Shown here piece by piece: positions 8,236 through 15,867 of a stretch of 18,631 nucleotides of DNA. The DNA is from Fen-999 sp964469455 (lineage in GTDB: Bacteria > Pseudomonadota > Gammaproteobacteria > Burkholderiales > Rhodocyclaceae), in NCBI GenBank assembly GCA_964469455.1, contig CAYXZX010000037.1, forward strand, positions 1 to 18,631, in the 5' to 3' direction. Both the position numbers and the translations under genes were made by a program. The stretch's first letter is position 1, and every line of letters starts with the position of its first letter. Below the pieces are notes generated by a model. The model was not told the origin of the DNA, did not search any database, and saw nothing but the letters and a program-made list of their open reading frames with translations.

Positions 8236-8961
8236 ATGAACGCCACGCCCACGCTCGATCGCATCCGAGTTGTCCTGTCGCATCCCAGTCATCCCGGCAA
8301 TATCGGTGCCGCCGCGCGGGCGATGAAGACCATGGGGCTTCATCGCCTCTACCTGGTCAATCCGCGCTTCTTTCCCGACGCGCAGGCGACCGCGATGGCC
8401 ACCGGCGCCGACGACCTGCTGGACAATGCCGTGGTCTGCGCCACGCTGGCCGAGGCGCTGGCGGGCACCATTTCGGCCACGGCGCTGACCAGCCGCCGCC
8501 GCGAACTGGCGACGGAGCCGAACTGGGCGCGCGAAGCCGCCGCGCTGGCGGTGGCATCCTCTGCGATGGGCGAGGTGGCGCTGGTGTTCGGCAACGAAAC
8601 GGCCGGACTGTCGAACGAGGAACTGGCGCTTTGCCAGCGCTGGGCGCTGATTCCGACCAGTGCCGAATACAAGTCACTCAACCTGGCGCAGGCGGTGCAG
8701 ATACTGTGTTACGAAATCCGTCTCGCCGCCGTCGATATCGGCATGCCGCCGAAAGTCAGCGATGGCGGCGCGCCGGCCAGCCACGAGGAGGTCGAGGCCT
8801 TGCTGGCGCACCTCGAACGGGTGGCGACCGGCAGCGGCTTCCTCGATCCGGCCCAGCCCAGGCGCCTGATGCCGCGCATGCGGCGATTGTTCGCGCGGGC
8901 CGGGCTGGAACAGGAAGAAATCAATATCCTGCGCGGCATGTTGTCGTCATTCGAGAAATAA
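8236..8961 (+). CDS. trmJ: tRNA (cytidine/uridine-2'-O-)-methyltransferase TrmJ
   Basis: SPOUT-class methyltransferase of 241 residues that methylates the ribose of nucleotide 32 in tRNA using S-adenosylmethionine. Motifs: His-Pro-Gly-Asn-Ile-Gly-Ala-Ala-Ala-Arg at 19-28, Val-Phe-Gly-Asn-Glu-Thr-Ala-Gly-Leu-Ser at 117-126, and Ser-Leu-Asn-Leu-Ala-Gln-Ala-Val at 147-154, the trefoil-knot cofactor site. The C-terminal extension beyond residue 165 is the usual TrmJ dimer/tRNA-binding part. ATG 8236 is preferred to the TTG at 8224 because family sequences begin close to the Arg-Val-Val-Leu strand; no ribosome site is evident for either. It lies upstream of the isc cluster, as in E. coli. Confidence 0.92.
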   Translation: MNATPTLDRIRVVLSHPSHPGNIGAAARAMKTMGLHRLYLVNPRFFPDAQATAMATGADDLLDNAVVCATLAEALAGTISATALTSRRRELATEPNWAREAAALAVASSAMGEVALVFGNETAGLSNEELALCQRWALIPTSAEYKSLNLAQAVQILCYEIRLAAVDIGMPPKVSDGGAPASHEEVEALLAHLERVATGSGFLDPAQPRRLMPRMRRLFARAGLEQEEINILRGMLSSFEK

Positions 8962-8962
8962 G

Positions 8963-8991
8963 TTGACCGCCTGGGTCGGGTTTTTTAATAT
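8963..8991 (+). promoter_or_regulatory. Sigma-70 promoter of cysE
   Basis: TTGACC (8963-8968; five of six) and TAATAT (8986-8991; four of six) are spaced by exactly 17 bases, directly after the trmJ stop at 8961. Transcription would begin near 8998, giving a leader of about 20 bases before cysE. A GACC/GGTC hairpin followed by six T residues (8965-8986) sits inside the promoter and might also act as a weak trmJ terminator. Confidence 0.6.
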
Positions 8992-9018
8992 TTGACCAAG
9001 TTCTAATGGTATTGGCCC

Positions 9019-9771
9019 ATGTTCGCCCGTTTTCGTGAAGACATCGCCTGCGTCTTTGAGCGGGACCCGGCCGCCCGCACCACGTGGGAGGTGCTCACCT
9101 GCTATCCGGGTTTCCATGCCCTGACGCTGCACCGATTCTCCCACTGGCTTTGGGGACATCGCCTGCGCTGGCTGGCCCGTCTTTCCTCCCACCTCGGGCG
9201 CTGGCTGACCGGGATCGAGATCCATCCCGGCGCCACCATCGGCCGGCGCGTCTTCATCGACCATGGCATGGGCGTGGTCATTGGCGAGACCGCCGAGATT
9301 GCCGATGAGTGCACCCTCTATCATGGTGTGACGCTGGGCGGCACGTCCTGGAACAAGGGCAAGCGCCATCCGACGCTCAAGCCGGGCGTGGTCATCGGTG
9401 CCGGCGCCAAGGTGTTGGGCCCGATCACGGTGGGCGAGGGCGCCAAGGTCGGTTCCAACGCCGTCGTGGTTCGGGATGTGCCACCGGGGGCGACGGCAGT
9501 CGGCATCCCGGCGCGCATCGTCGAACCGGGCCGCGACCAAGCGCGGCACGAAAAGGCCGCCGAGATGGGCTTTTCCGCCTATGCCGTCACCCGCAGCGAC
9601 GACGATCCCGTGGCGCTGGCGATCCACGGCCTGCTCGATCACGCGGTCGAGACCGACCGGCGCATCGAGGTATTGCTGCACTACATCGAGCGTTGCGGCG
9701 TATCGCTGGAAGACGACGTTGCCACGGCCGACAAGTTCGATCCAAAATACCTGTCGAAAATAGTTGACTAA
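9019..9771 (+). CDS. cysE: Serine O-acetyltransferase
   Basis: Protein of 250 residues that acetylates L-serine with acetyl-CoA to O-acetylserine, the precursor of cysteine. After a short helical N-terminus (to about residue 65) comes a left-handed beta-helix of hexapeptide repeats. Catalytic-site elements are Asp81-His82 in Asp-His-Gly-Met-Gly-Val-Val-Ile-Gly-Glu and His102 in Tyr-His-Gly-Val-Thr-Leu-Gly-Gly-Thr. The N-terminus is shorter than in the E. coli enzyme, as in the EpsC/NifP-like group. A C-terminal extension of about 65 residues follows the beta-helix. Its position between trmJ and iscR links cysteine supply to the desulfurases downstream; a cysE gene ahead of iscR is also known in Azotobacter vinelandii. 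Its last codons overlap the iscR promoter. Confidence 0.92.
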   Translation: MFARFREDIACVFERDPAARTTWEVLTCYPGFHALTLHRFSHWLWGHRLRWLARLSSHLGRWLTGIEIHPGATIGRRVFIDHGMGVVIGETAEIADECTLYHGVTLGGTSWNKGKRHPTLKPGVVIGAGAKVLGPITVGEGAKVGSNAVVVRDVPPGATAVGIPARIVEPGRDQARHEKAAEMGFSAYAVTRSDDDPVALAIHGLLDHAVETDRRIEVLLHYIERCGVSLEDDVATADKFDPKYLSKIVD

Positions 9772-9793
9772 TCGGGTTGCTGCCCAATATAGT
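9764..9793 (+). promoter_or_regulatory. Promoter of the isc operon
   Basis: TTGACT (9764-9769; five of six) and TATAGT (9788-9793; five of six) are 18 bases apart, overlapping the cysE stop. The start of transcription would be near 9800, about 50 bases before iscR. The -10 lies inside the IscR box, which fits repression by IscR. Confidence 0.65.
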
Positions 9794-9813
9794 TGATAAA
9801 GGCGGTCAAGTAT
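9789..9813 (+). promoter_or_regulatory. Type 1 IscR-binding site
   Basis: The 25-base site has left half ATAGTTGAT and right half GGTCAAGTAT. It matches the E. coli type 1 consensus (ATASYYGACTRWWNNAGTCRRSTAT, as I recall it) at all but four of the 23 defined positions. It covers the -10 and start region of the iscR promoter, the expected place for repression by [2Fe-2S]-IscR. A second site beginning at 9760 has a perfect left half (ATAGTTGACTAAT) but no recognisable right half. Confidence 0.75.
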
Positions 9814-9849
9814 TTCGCCGTTTCCATCAACGAGAGACTGAGGTAGCCC

Positions 9850-10338
9850 ATGAGACTGACGACAAAAGGACGTTTCGCGGTGACGGCGATGATCGATCTT
9901 GCGCTGCGCCAGCATACCGGCCCCGTGACCCTCGCCGGCATCGCCGACCGGCAACGGATTTCCCTGTCCTACCTGGAGCAACTGTTCGGCAAACTGCGCC
10001 GCAACCACCTGGTTGCCAGCGTGCGGGGTCCGGGCGGCGGCTACTGTCTGGCCAAGCCCATGACCCAGGTTTCCGTGGCGGACATCATCCAGGCTGTTGA
10101 CGAAACCCTCGATGCCACCCAATGCGGCGGCAAGGGCGATTGTCATGACGATCACCCCTGCATGACCCACAACCTGTGGACGAGTTTGAACCACAGGATG
10201 TTCGATTACCTCCGCTCGGTCAGCCTGCAGGATCTGGTCGATCAGCAGAAGAACAACGCCGCCTGCATCGCCGCGATCAGCGAGGAGTCGCCCGCGCGCC
10301 GGCCGATCCGGCGCATTCCGGTGGCGGTTTCAGCCTGA
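9850..10338 (+). CDS. iscR: Iron-sulfur cluster assembly regulator IscR
   Basis: Rrf2-family transcription factor of 162 residues. An N-terminal winged helix is followed by the cluster-binding loop with Cys92, Cys98, Cys104 and His107, at exactly the positions used in E. coli IscR. In the [2Fe-2S] form it represses its own operon; the apo form acts at other promoters. The start at ATG 9850 has GAGG (9840-9843) six bases upstream. The IscR box at 9789-9813 implies autoregulation. It is the first gene of the isc operon. Confidence 0.96.
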   Translation: MRLTTKGRFAVTAMIDLALRQHTGPVTLAGIADRQRISLSYLEQLFGKLRRNHLVASVRGPGGGYCLAKPMTQVSVADIIQAVDETLDATQCGGKGDCHDDHPCMTHNLWTSLNHRMFDYLRSVSLQDLVDQQKNNAACIAAISEESPARRPIRRIPVAVSA

Positions 10339-10349
10339 CGGATCCTCCG

Positions 10350-11507
10350 GTGTTCGCCCCCGTCTACCTCGACCACAACGCCACCACGCCCGTCGATCCC
10401 CGGGTGATGGAAGCGATGCTGCCGTGGTTCTCGCAGCGGTTCGGCAATCCGTCCAGTCGCCACGAGTATGGGCGGGCGGCACGGGCGGCGGTCGACCAGG
10501 CGCGGGCGGAAGTGGCGGCAGCCGTCGGCGCGCACCCGACGGAAGTGGTATTCACCGCCGGCGGCTCGGAGGCCAACAACCTGTTCATCAAGGGTGCTGC
10601 GGCGACCATGAAGCCGGGGCTGATCGCGATTTCCGCCATCGAGCACCCATGCGTGCGCGAAACGGCGAAGTCGCTGCAAAGTCAGTCGTGGCGATACGCC
10701 GAGATCGCGGTCGACGGCCAGGGAAGCATTGATCCCGAGGCCTATCGCGAGACGCTCGCCGCGCGTCCGGCCGTTGTTTCAGTGATGCTGGCCAACAACG
10801 AGACCGGCGTGATTCAGGACGTGGCCGGCCTTGCCGACCTGGCCCGGCCGACGCGTGCCTGGTTCCATACCGATGCGGTCCAGGCGGTCGGCAAGATCGA
10901 CGTGGATTTTCGCGCGCTCAACGCCCGGGGCGTTCATGCCTTGACGATTTCCGCGCACAAGCTCGGTGGGCCGAAAGGCGCCGGTGCCTTGATCGTCGAC
11001 AAGCGGGTCGAACTGGCGCCGCTCGTTCACGGTGGCGGCCAGGAGCGCGGCCTGCGTTCGGGCACGGAGAACGTGCCGGCCATCGTCGGCTTCGGCGTCG
11101 CCTGCCGGCTCGCCGCCGGGGAAAAGTCAGCCGTCGCGGCACGCCTGTCCGGAGTGCGCGGTGAACTGGAGCGAGGTCTGGCCGATCAGGGCGCGATGAT
11201 TTTCAGTCTCGGCGCCGAGCGCCTGCCCAACACGGTCTATTTTTCGCTGCCCGGCATCGACGGCGAAACGCTGGTCGGCAAGCTCGACCGTGCGGGCTTC
11301 GCGGTCGCCAGCGGCGCCGCCTGCTCGAGCGCCAAGCCCGAGCCATCGCACGTGCTGATGGCAATGGGGGTCGAGCTCGTGCTGGCGCGTGGTGCGGTGC
11401 GGGTGAGCCTGGGGCGCGAGACGACGGAACAGCAGGTGAGGGATTTTCTGCAAACCCTCGCCGAAACGGTTTTCCAATTGAAGAGGCTGGCTGCCTTGGC
11501 CAGTTGA
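10350..11507 (+). CDS. Second cysteine desulfurase (IscS/NifS-like) within the isc operon
   Basis: PLP-dependent class V aminotransferase fold, 385 residues, that removes sulfur from cysteine to give alanine and an enzyme persulfide. The PLP lysine is Lys204 in Ser-Ala-His-Lys-Leu-Gly-Gly-Pro-Lys-Gly, and the catalytic Cys325 lies in Ser-Gly-Ala-Ala-Cys-Ser-Ser. Both are intact, so it should be active. It differs clearly from the adjacent IscS: it lacks the IscS C-terminal tail of about 20 residues and has a different Cys loop. A longer upstream reading frame overlapping iscR is rejected; GTG 10350, 11 bases after the iscR stop, begins the family sequence. No good ribosome site is visible, so translation may depend on coupling to iscR. 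It could be an alternative sulfur donor (NifS-like) or a paralogue for other sulfur transfer. Confidence 0.85.
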   Translation: MFAPVYLDHNATTPVDPRVMEAMLPWFSQRFGNPSSRHEYGRAARAAVDQARAEVAAAVGAHPTEVVFTAGGSEANNLFIKGAAATMKPGLIAISAIEHPCVRETAKSLQSQSWRYAEIAVDGQGSIDPEAYRETLAARPAVVSVMLANNETGVIQDVAGLADLARPTRAWFHTDAVQAVGKIDVDFRALNARGVHALTISAHKLGGPKGAGALIVDKRVELAPLVHGGGQERGLRSGTENVPAIVGFGVACRLAAGEKSAVAARLSGVRGELERGLADQGAMIFSLGAERLPNTVYFSLPGIDGETLVGKLDRAGFAVASGAACSSAKPEPSHVLMAMGVELVLARGAVRVSLGRETTEQQVRDFLQTLAETVFQLKRLAALAS

Positions 11508-11519
11508 GGAGAAAACGTA

Positions 11520-12734
11520 ATGTTGAAATTGCCCATCTACCTGGACTACTCGGCGACCACACCGGTGGATCCGCGCGTGGCTCAGAAGATGATCCCCTAC
11601 CTGACCGAGCATTTCGGCAATCCGGCCTCGCGTTCGCATCCGTTCGGCTGGGAGGCGGAAGCGGCGGTCGAAGAGGCGCGCGAGCAGGTCGCCCGGCTGG
11701 TCAATGCCGACCCGAAGGAGATCGTCTGGACCTCGGGCGCCACCGAGTCGAACAACCTGGCGATCAAGGGCGCGGCGCACTTCTACGCGAGCACCAAGGG
11801 CAGGCACATCATTACCGTCGCCACCGAGCACAAGGCGGTGCTGGATACCTGCAAGGAACTCGAACGCGAAGGCTACGAGGTTACCTATCTTGAGCCGCAG
11901 GAGAACGGCCTGATCACCCTCGACCAGTTCAAGGCGGCGCTGCGCAAGGATACGGTTGTAGCGACGGTGATGGCGGTCAACAACGAAATCGGCGTCATCC
12001 AGCCGATCGCCGAACTGGGTGAGCTCTGCCGAGCCAACGGAACCATCTTCCACGTCGACGCGGCGCAGGCGACCGGCAAGATGCCCATCGACCTCGTCAA
12101 GCTGAAGGTCGACCTGATGTCCTTCTCGGCGCACAAGACCTACGGGCCGAAAGGCATCGGCGCGCTTTATGTCCGCCGCAAGCCGCGCATCCGCCTGGAA
12201 GCGCAGATGCACGGGGGCGGCCACGAGCGCGGCATGCGTTCGGGCACGCTGGCGACGCACCAGATCGTCGGCATGGGCGAGGCCTTCCGCATCGCCCGCG
12301 AGGAAATGGCCACCGAAAACGAGCGCGTCCGCATGCTGCGCGACAGGCTCATGAAGGGACTGCTCGACATCGAGGCGGTCTACATCAACGGCGACATGGA
12401 AAGCCGCGTGCCGCACAATCTGAATGTCAGCTTCGCGTACGTCGAGGGCGAGTCGCTGATGATGGCGATCAAGGACATTGCCGTGTCGTCGGGCTCCGCT
12501 TGCACGTCGGCCTCGCTGGAGCCTTCCTACGTGTTGCGCGCGCTGGGTCGCTCAGATGAACTGGCGCACAGCTCGATCCGCTTTACCCTTGGCCGCTTTA
12601 CCACCGAAGAGGAAGTCGACTACACCGTCAGGCTCCTGCACGAGAAGATCGCCAAGCTGCGCGAGCTGTCGCCGCTCTGGGAAATGTACAAGGACGGCAT
12701 CGATCTCAATACGGTGCAGTGGGCCGCGCATTAA
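11520..12734 (+). CDS. iscS: Cysteine desulfurase IscS
   Basis: Protein of 404 residues, the standard IscS length. The PLP-binding Lys206 (Phe-Ser-Ala-His-Lys-Thr-Tyr-Gly-Pro-Lys) and the sulfur-carrying Cys328 (Gly-Ser-Ala-Cys-Thr-Ser-Ala) sit at the same residue numbers as in E. coli. It donates sulfur to IscU and to tRNA thiolation and other pathways. The C-terminal tail ending near Val-Gln-Trp is the part that touches IscU in the known complex. GAGGAG (11507-11512) precedes the ATG by seven bases. It is followed closely by iscU. Confidence 0.97.
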   Translation: MLKLPIYLDYSATTPVDPRVAQKMIPYLTEHFGNPASRSHPFGWEAEAAVEEAREQVARLVNADPKEIVWTSGATESNNLAIKGAAHFYASTKGRHIITVATEHKAVLDTCKELEREGYEVTYLEPQENGLITLDQFKAALRKDTVVATVMAVNNEIGVIQPIAELGELCRANGTIFHVDAAQATGKMPIDLVKLKVDLMSFSAHKTYGPKGIGALYVRRKPRIRLEAQMHGGGHERGMRSGTLATHQIVGMGEAFRIAREEMATENERVRMLRDRLMKGLLDIEAVYINGDMESRVPHNLNVSFAYVEGESLMMAIKDIAVSSGSACTSASLEPSYVLRALGRSDELAHSSIRFTLGRFTTEEEVDYTVRLLHEKIAKLRELSPLWEMYKDGIDLNTVQWAAH

Positions 12735-12751
12735 GGAGCAAGGAGGACAAC

Positions 12752-13135
12752 ATGTCATACAGCACCAAGGTCATCGACCACTACGAGAATCCACGCAACG
12801 TCGGTTCCTTCACCAAGGAGGAGGCGGGGGTCGGCACCGGCATGGTCGGCGCCCCGGCCTGCGGCGACGTCATGAAATTGCAGATCAAGGTCGGCAAGGA
12901 CGGCGTCATCGAGGATGCCAAGTTCAAGACCTACGGTTGCGGCTCGGCCATCGCCTCCTCGTCACTGGTCACCGAGTGGGTCAAGGGCAAGACGGTCGAC
13001 CAGGCGCTGGAGATCAAGAACACCCAGATCGCCGAGGAGCTGGCGCTGCCGCCGGTCAAGATCCATTGTTCGATCCTGGCCGAGGATGCCATCAAGGCCG
13101 CCGTCGCCGACTACAAGAAGAAGCAGGGAGCCTGA
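12752..13135 (+). CDS. iscU: Iron-sulfur cluster scaffold IscU
   Basis: Protein of 127 residues on which [2Fe-2S] clusters are built. Ligand residues Cys37, Asp39, Cys63, His105 and Cys106 are all present, and the Leu-Pro-Pro-Val-Lys motif recognised by HscA is at 99-103. ATG 12752 is preceded by a near-perfect ribosome site, AAGGAGGA (12740-12747). An upstream in-frame extension is discarded because family members begin with Met-Ser-Tyr-Ser. It receives sulfur from IscS and passes clusters on with help from HscA/HscB. Confidence 0.97.
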   Translation: MSYSTKVIDHYENPRNVGSFTKEEAGVGTGMVGAPACGDVMKLQIKVGKDGVIEDAKFKTYGCGSAIASSSLVTEWVKGKTVDQALEIKNTQIAEELALPPVKIHCSILAEDAIKAAVADYKKKQGA

Positions 13136-13137
13136 CC

Positions 13138-13461
13138 ATGAGCGTCACGCTTTCCGAACGCGCCGCCGAGCACGTTTCCAGGTTCCTGGCCAAGCGGGGC
13201 AAGGGCATCGGCATCCGTCTGGGCGTCAAGACCTCGGGGTGCTCGGGCATGGCCTACAAGCTCGAGTTCGCCGATGCCGCCGAACCGGAAGACGTCGTTT
13301 TCGACAGCCATGGCCTCAAGGTGCTGATCGATCCCCGCAGCCTGCCGTATCTGGACGGCACCGAACTCGACTACGCGAAGGAAGGGCTGAACGAAGGTTT
13401 CAAGTTCAACAACCCGAACGTCAAGGACCAGTGCGGTTGCGGTGAGTCGTTCAACGTCTGA
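13138..13461 (+). CDS. iscA: A-type iron-sulfur carrier IscA
   Basis: Protein of 107 residues with the three conserved cysteines Cys35, Cys99 and Cys101 (the last two in Cys-Gly-Cys-Gly). A-type carriers hold iron or a cluster and pass it to target apoproteins. ATG 13138 follows the iscU stop by two bases, with AGGGAGCC just upstream. The stop overlaps the hscB start by one base. Confidence 0.96.
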   Translation: MSVTLSERAAEHVSRFLAKRGKGIGIRLGVKTSGCSGMAYKLEFADAAEPEDVVFDSHGLKVLIDPRSLPYLDGTELDYAKEGLNEGFKFNNPNVKDQCGCGESFNV

Positions 13462-13988
13462 TGGATTTCAATCAGGATCACTTCGCCTTGTTCGGCCTGC
13501 CGCGTCGGCAGGCACTCGACGAACTGGCGCTTGAGGGGCATTACCGAGACATCCAGACGCAAGTCCATCCCGACAGGCATGCGCACCTGTCGGATGTCGA
13601 CCAGCGGCTCGCCATGCAGTGGGCAACCCGAGTGAACGAGGGCTATCTGGTGCTCAAGAGCCCGCTCAAACGCGCCGAGTACCTGTTGCGGCTGCTGGGC
13701 CATGACCCGCAGATCGAGCACAACACGGCCATGCCGGCGGACTTCCTCATGCACCAGATGGAACTGCGCGAGGCGGTGGCCGAAGCGCGGCAAGGCGGCG
13801 ACGCCGACGCGCTGGATCATATGCACCGGCAGATGAAGAAGGAAATGAAAGCCCAGCACGAGGCCCTTGCCGACGCGCTCGACCAGCGGAACGACTATGC
13901 CCGCGGCGCCGAACTGGTGCGCCAGCTGATGTTCCAGGAAAAGCTGCTTCACGAAATAGACAACGCCCTCGAAACCATCGAGGCATAG
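13461..13988 (+). CDS. hscB: Co-chaperone HscB
   Basis: J-domain protein of 175 residues. The His-Pro-Asp motif that stimulates the Hsp70 ATPase is at 36-38. The C-terminal helical domain (about 90-175, charged, Leu-rich) is the part that binds IscU in the known structure. ATG shares one base with the iscA stop. It delivers IscU to HscA. Confidence 0.95.
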   Translation: MDFNQDHFALFGLPRRQALDELALEGHYRDIQTQVHPDRHAHLSDVDQRLAMQWATRVNEGYLVLKSPLKRAEYLLRLLGHDPQIEHNTAMPADFLMHQMELREAVAEARQGGDADALDHMHRQMKKEMKAQHEALADALDQRNDYARGAELVRQLMFQEKLLHEIDNALETIEA

Positions 13989-13998
13989 GGACGGCATC

Positions 13999-15867
13999 AT
14001 GGCATTGCTGCAGATTTCCGAACCGGGCGAATCGACCGCGCCCCACGAGCACCGGCTGGCCGTCGGCATCGACCTCGGCACCACCAACTCGCTGGTCGCT
14101 ACGGTGCGCAGCGGCCAGGCGGCGGTGCTCAACGACGAAATGGGAAGGCCGCTGCTGCCCTCGGTGGTGCACTACCGGGGCGACGGCCATGTCGACGTCG
14201 GCTTTGAGGCGCAGGCCCGGCAATCGCTCGATCCACGCAACGCCGTGGTCTCGGTCAAGCGCTTCATGGGACGTGGGCGGCGCGACATCGCCCACGTCGA
14301 GTCGATGCCGTACGATTTTGTCGATGCCGAAGGCATGGTCAAGCTGCGCACCGTGCAGGGCATCAAGTCGCCGGTGGAAGTGTCGGCCGAAATCCTCAAG
14401 AACCTGCGCATTCGCGCCGAGGCCTCCCTCGGCGGCCAACTCACCGGCGCCGTCATCACCGTGCCGGCCTACTTCGACGACGCCCAGCGGCAAGCGACCA
14501 AGGACGCGGCGCGGCTGGCCGGACTCAACGTCCTGCGCCTGCTCAACGAGCCGACCGCGGCGGCCATCGCCTACGGTCTCGACAACGGCGCCGAGGGCAT
14601 CTACGCAGTGTACGACCTCGGCGGCGGCACTTTCGACATCTCCATCCTCAAGCTGGCCAAGGGCGTATTCCAGGTGCTTGCCACCGGCGGTGATTCGGCG
14701 CTGGGCGGCGACGATTTCGACCATCGCGTGTTCTGCTGGATCATCGAGGCGGCCAAGCTTTCTCCCGTCTCGCCGGGGGACGCGCGGCTGTTGCAGACAC
14801 GCGCGCGCGAAGCGAAGGAATACCTGACGCTGCATGGAGAAGCGCCGATCAGCGCCAGGCTTTCCAGCGGCGAGTTCGTCGACGTGAAGCTGACCAGCGC
14901 GATCTTCACCGAAATCACCAGGACGCTGGTGCAGAAGACGCTCGGACCGACGCGCAAGGCGCTGCGCGACGCCGGTCTCGCGCCGGCGGAAGTCAAGGGT
15001 GTCGTCATGGTCGGTGGCGCCACGCGCATGCCGCAGATCCAGAAGGCGGTCGGCGAGTACTTCGGCAGGGAGCCGCTCAACAATCTCGATCCCGACAAGG
15101 TGGTGGCGCTCGGCGCCGCCATCCAGGCGAACCTGCTGGCCGGCAACCGCGCGGCCGGCGACGACTGGCTGCTGCTCGACGTGATTCCGCTCTCGCTCGG
15201 CGTCGAGACGATGGGCGGCCTGACGGAAAAGATCATCCCGCGCAACTCGACCATCCCGGTGGCGCGCGCCCAGGAATTCACGACCTTCAAGGATGGCCAG
15301 ACCGCCATGGCCCTGCACGTGGTGCAGGGCGAGCGCGAGCTGGTCTCCGATTGCCGCAGCCTGGCGCGCTTCGAGCTGCGCGGCATTCCGCCCATGGTGG
15401 CCGGCGCGGCGCGCATCCGGGTGACGTTCCAGGTCGATGCCGACGGCCTGCTGTCGGCGACGGCGCGCGAGCAGACCACCGGCCACGAGGCGCGCATCGA
15501 GGTCAAGCCTTCGTACGGCCTGACCGACGATGAAGTCGCCGCCATGCTCAAGGACGGTTTTTCGCACGCCACCGACGATGCGTTCCGGCGGGCCTTGCGC
15601 GAGGCGCAAGTCGAGGCGCAGCGACTCATCGAAGCCGTGCAGTCGGCGCTCAAGGACGATGCGCACCTGCTGTCGATACTGGAGCGCGCCCATGTCGATG
15701 CCTGCATCGCCAAGCTGCAGGCGGTGATGATGGGCGACGACCGCCGCGCCATCGACGCCGCCATGGATGCCCTCAACAAGGGCACAGGCGAGTTCGCCGC
15801 CCGGCGCATGAACCAGAGCGTGCAGCGCGCGCTGTCGGGCAAGAAGATCGAGGAACTCGAATCGTGA
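13999..15867 (+). CDS. hscA: Iron-sulfur-specific Hsp70 chaperone HscA
   Basis: Hsp70-family ATPase of 622 residues, close to the 616 of the E. coli protein. Nucleotide-binding motifs are Gly-Ile-Asp-Leu-Gly-Thr-Thr-Asn-Ser at 23-31, Asp-Leu-Gly-Gly-Gly-Thr-Phe-Asp at about 208-215 and Gly-Gly-Ala-Thr-Arg-Met-Pro at about 338-344. The substrate-binding domain follows. It recognises the Leu-Pro-Pro-Val-Lys loop of IscU and drives cluster release. ATG 13999 comes 10 bases after hscB, with AGGGA just upstream. The stop overlaps the ferredoxin GTG by four bases. Confidence 0.97.
   Translation: MALLQISEPGESTAPHEHRLAVGIDLGTTNSLVATVRSGQAAVLNDEMGRPLLPSVVHYRGDGHVDVGFEAQARQSLDPRNAVVSVKRFMGRGRRDIAHVESMPYDFVDAEGMVKLRTVQGIKSPVEVSAEILKNLRIRAEASLGGQLTGAVITVPAYFDDAQRQATKDAARLAGLNVLRLLNEPTAAAIAYGLDNGAEGIYAVYDLGGGTFDISILKLAKGVFQVLATGGDSALGGDDFDHRVFCWIIEAAKLSPVSPGDARLLQTRAREAKEYLTLHGEAPISARLSSGEFVDVKLTSAIFTEITRTLVQKTLGPTRKALRDAGLAPAEVKGVVMVGGATRMPQIQKAVGEYFGREPLNNLDPDKVVALGAAIQANLLAGNRAAGDDWLLLDVIPLSLGVETMGGLTEKIIPRNSTIPVARAQEFTTFKDGQTAMALHVVQGERELVSDCRSLARFELRGIPPMVAGAARIRVTFQVDADGLLSATAREQTTGHEARIEVKPSYGLTDDEVAAMLKDGFSHATDDAFRRALREAQVEAQRLIEAVQSALKDDAHLLSILERAHVDACIAKLQAVMMGDDRRAIDAAMDALNKGTGEFAARRMNQSVQRALSGKKIEELES

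Noticed and set aside
8965..8986. Rho-independent terminator after trmJ
   Set aside because: Only a four-pair GACC/GGTC stem before a T run; the same bases form a better promoter for cysE, so it is not listed separately.
10176..10349. Longer N-terminus of the first desulfurase overlapping iscR
   Set aside because: The extra 58 residues are Arg/Pro-rich and mirror iscR codons in another frame; family members begin just before Val-Tyr-Leu-Asp-His-Asn.
11127..12416. Minus-strand open frame of 429 codons opposite iscS
   Set aside because: Shadow of the two cysteine desulfurase genes; no recognisable domain.
13747..15693. Minus-strand open frame of 648 codons opposite hscA
   Set aside because: It is explained by codon bias of hscA. 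The composition is rich in Arg, Gly, His and Val with no motif, and hscB/hscA on the plus strand are certain.
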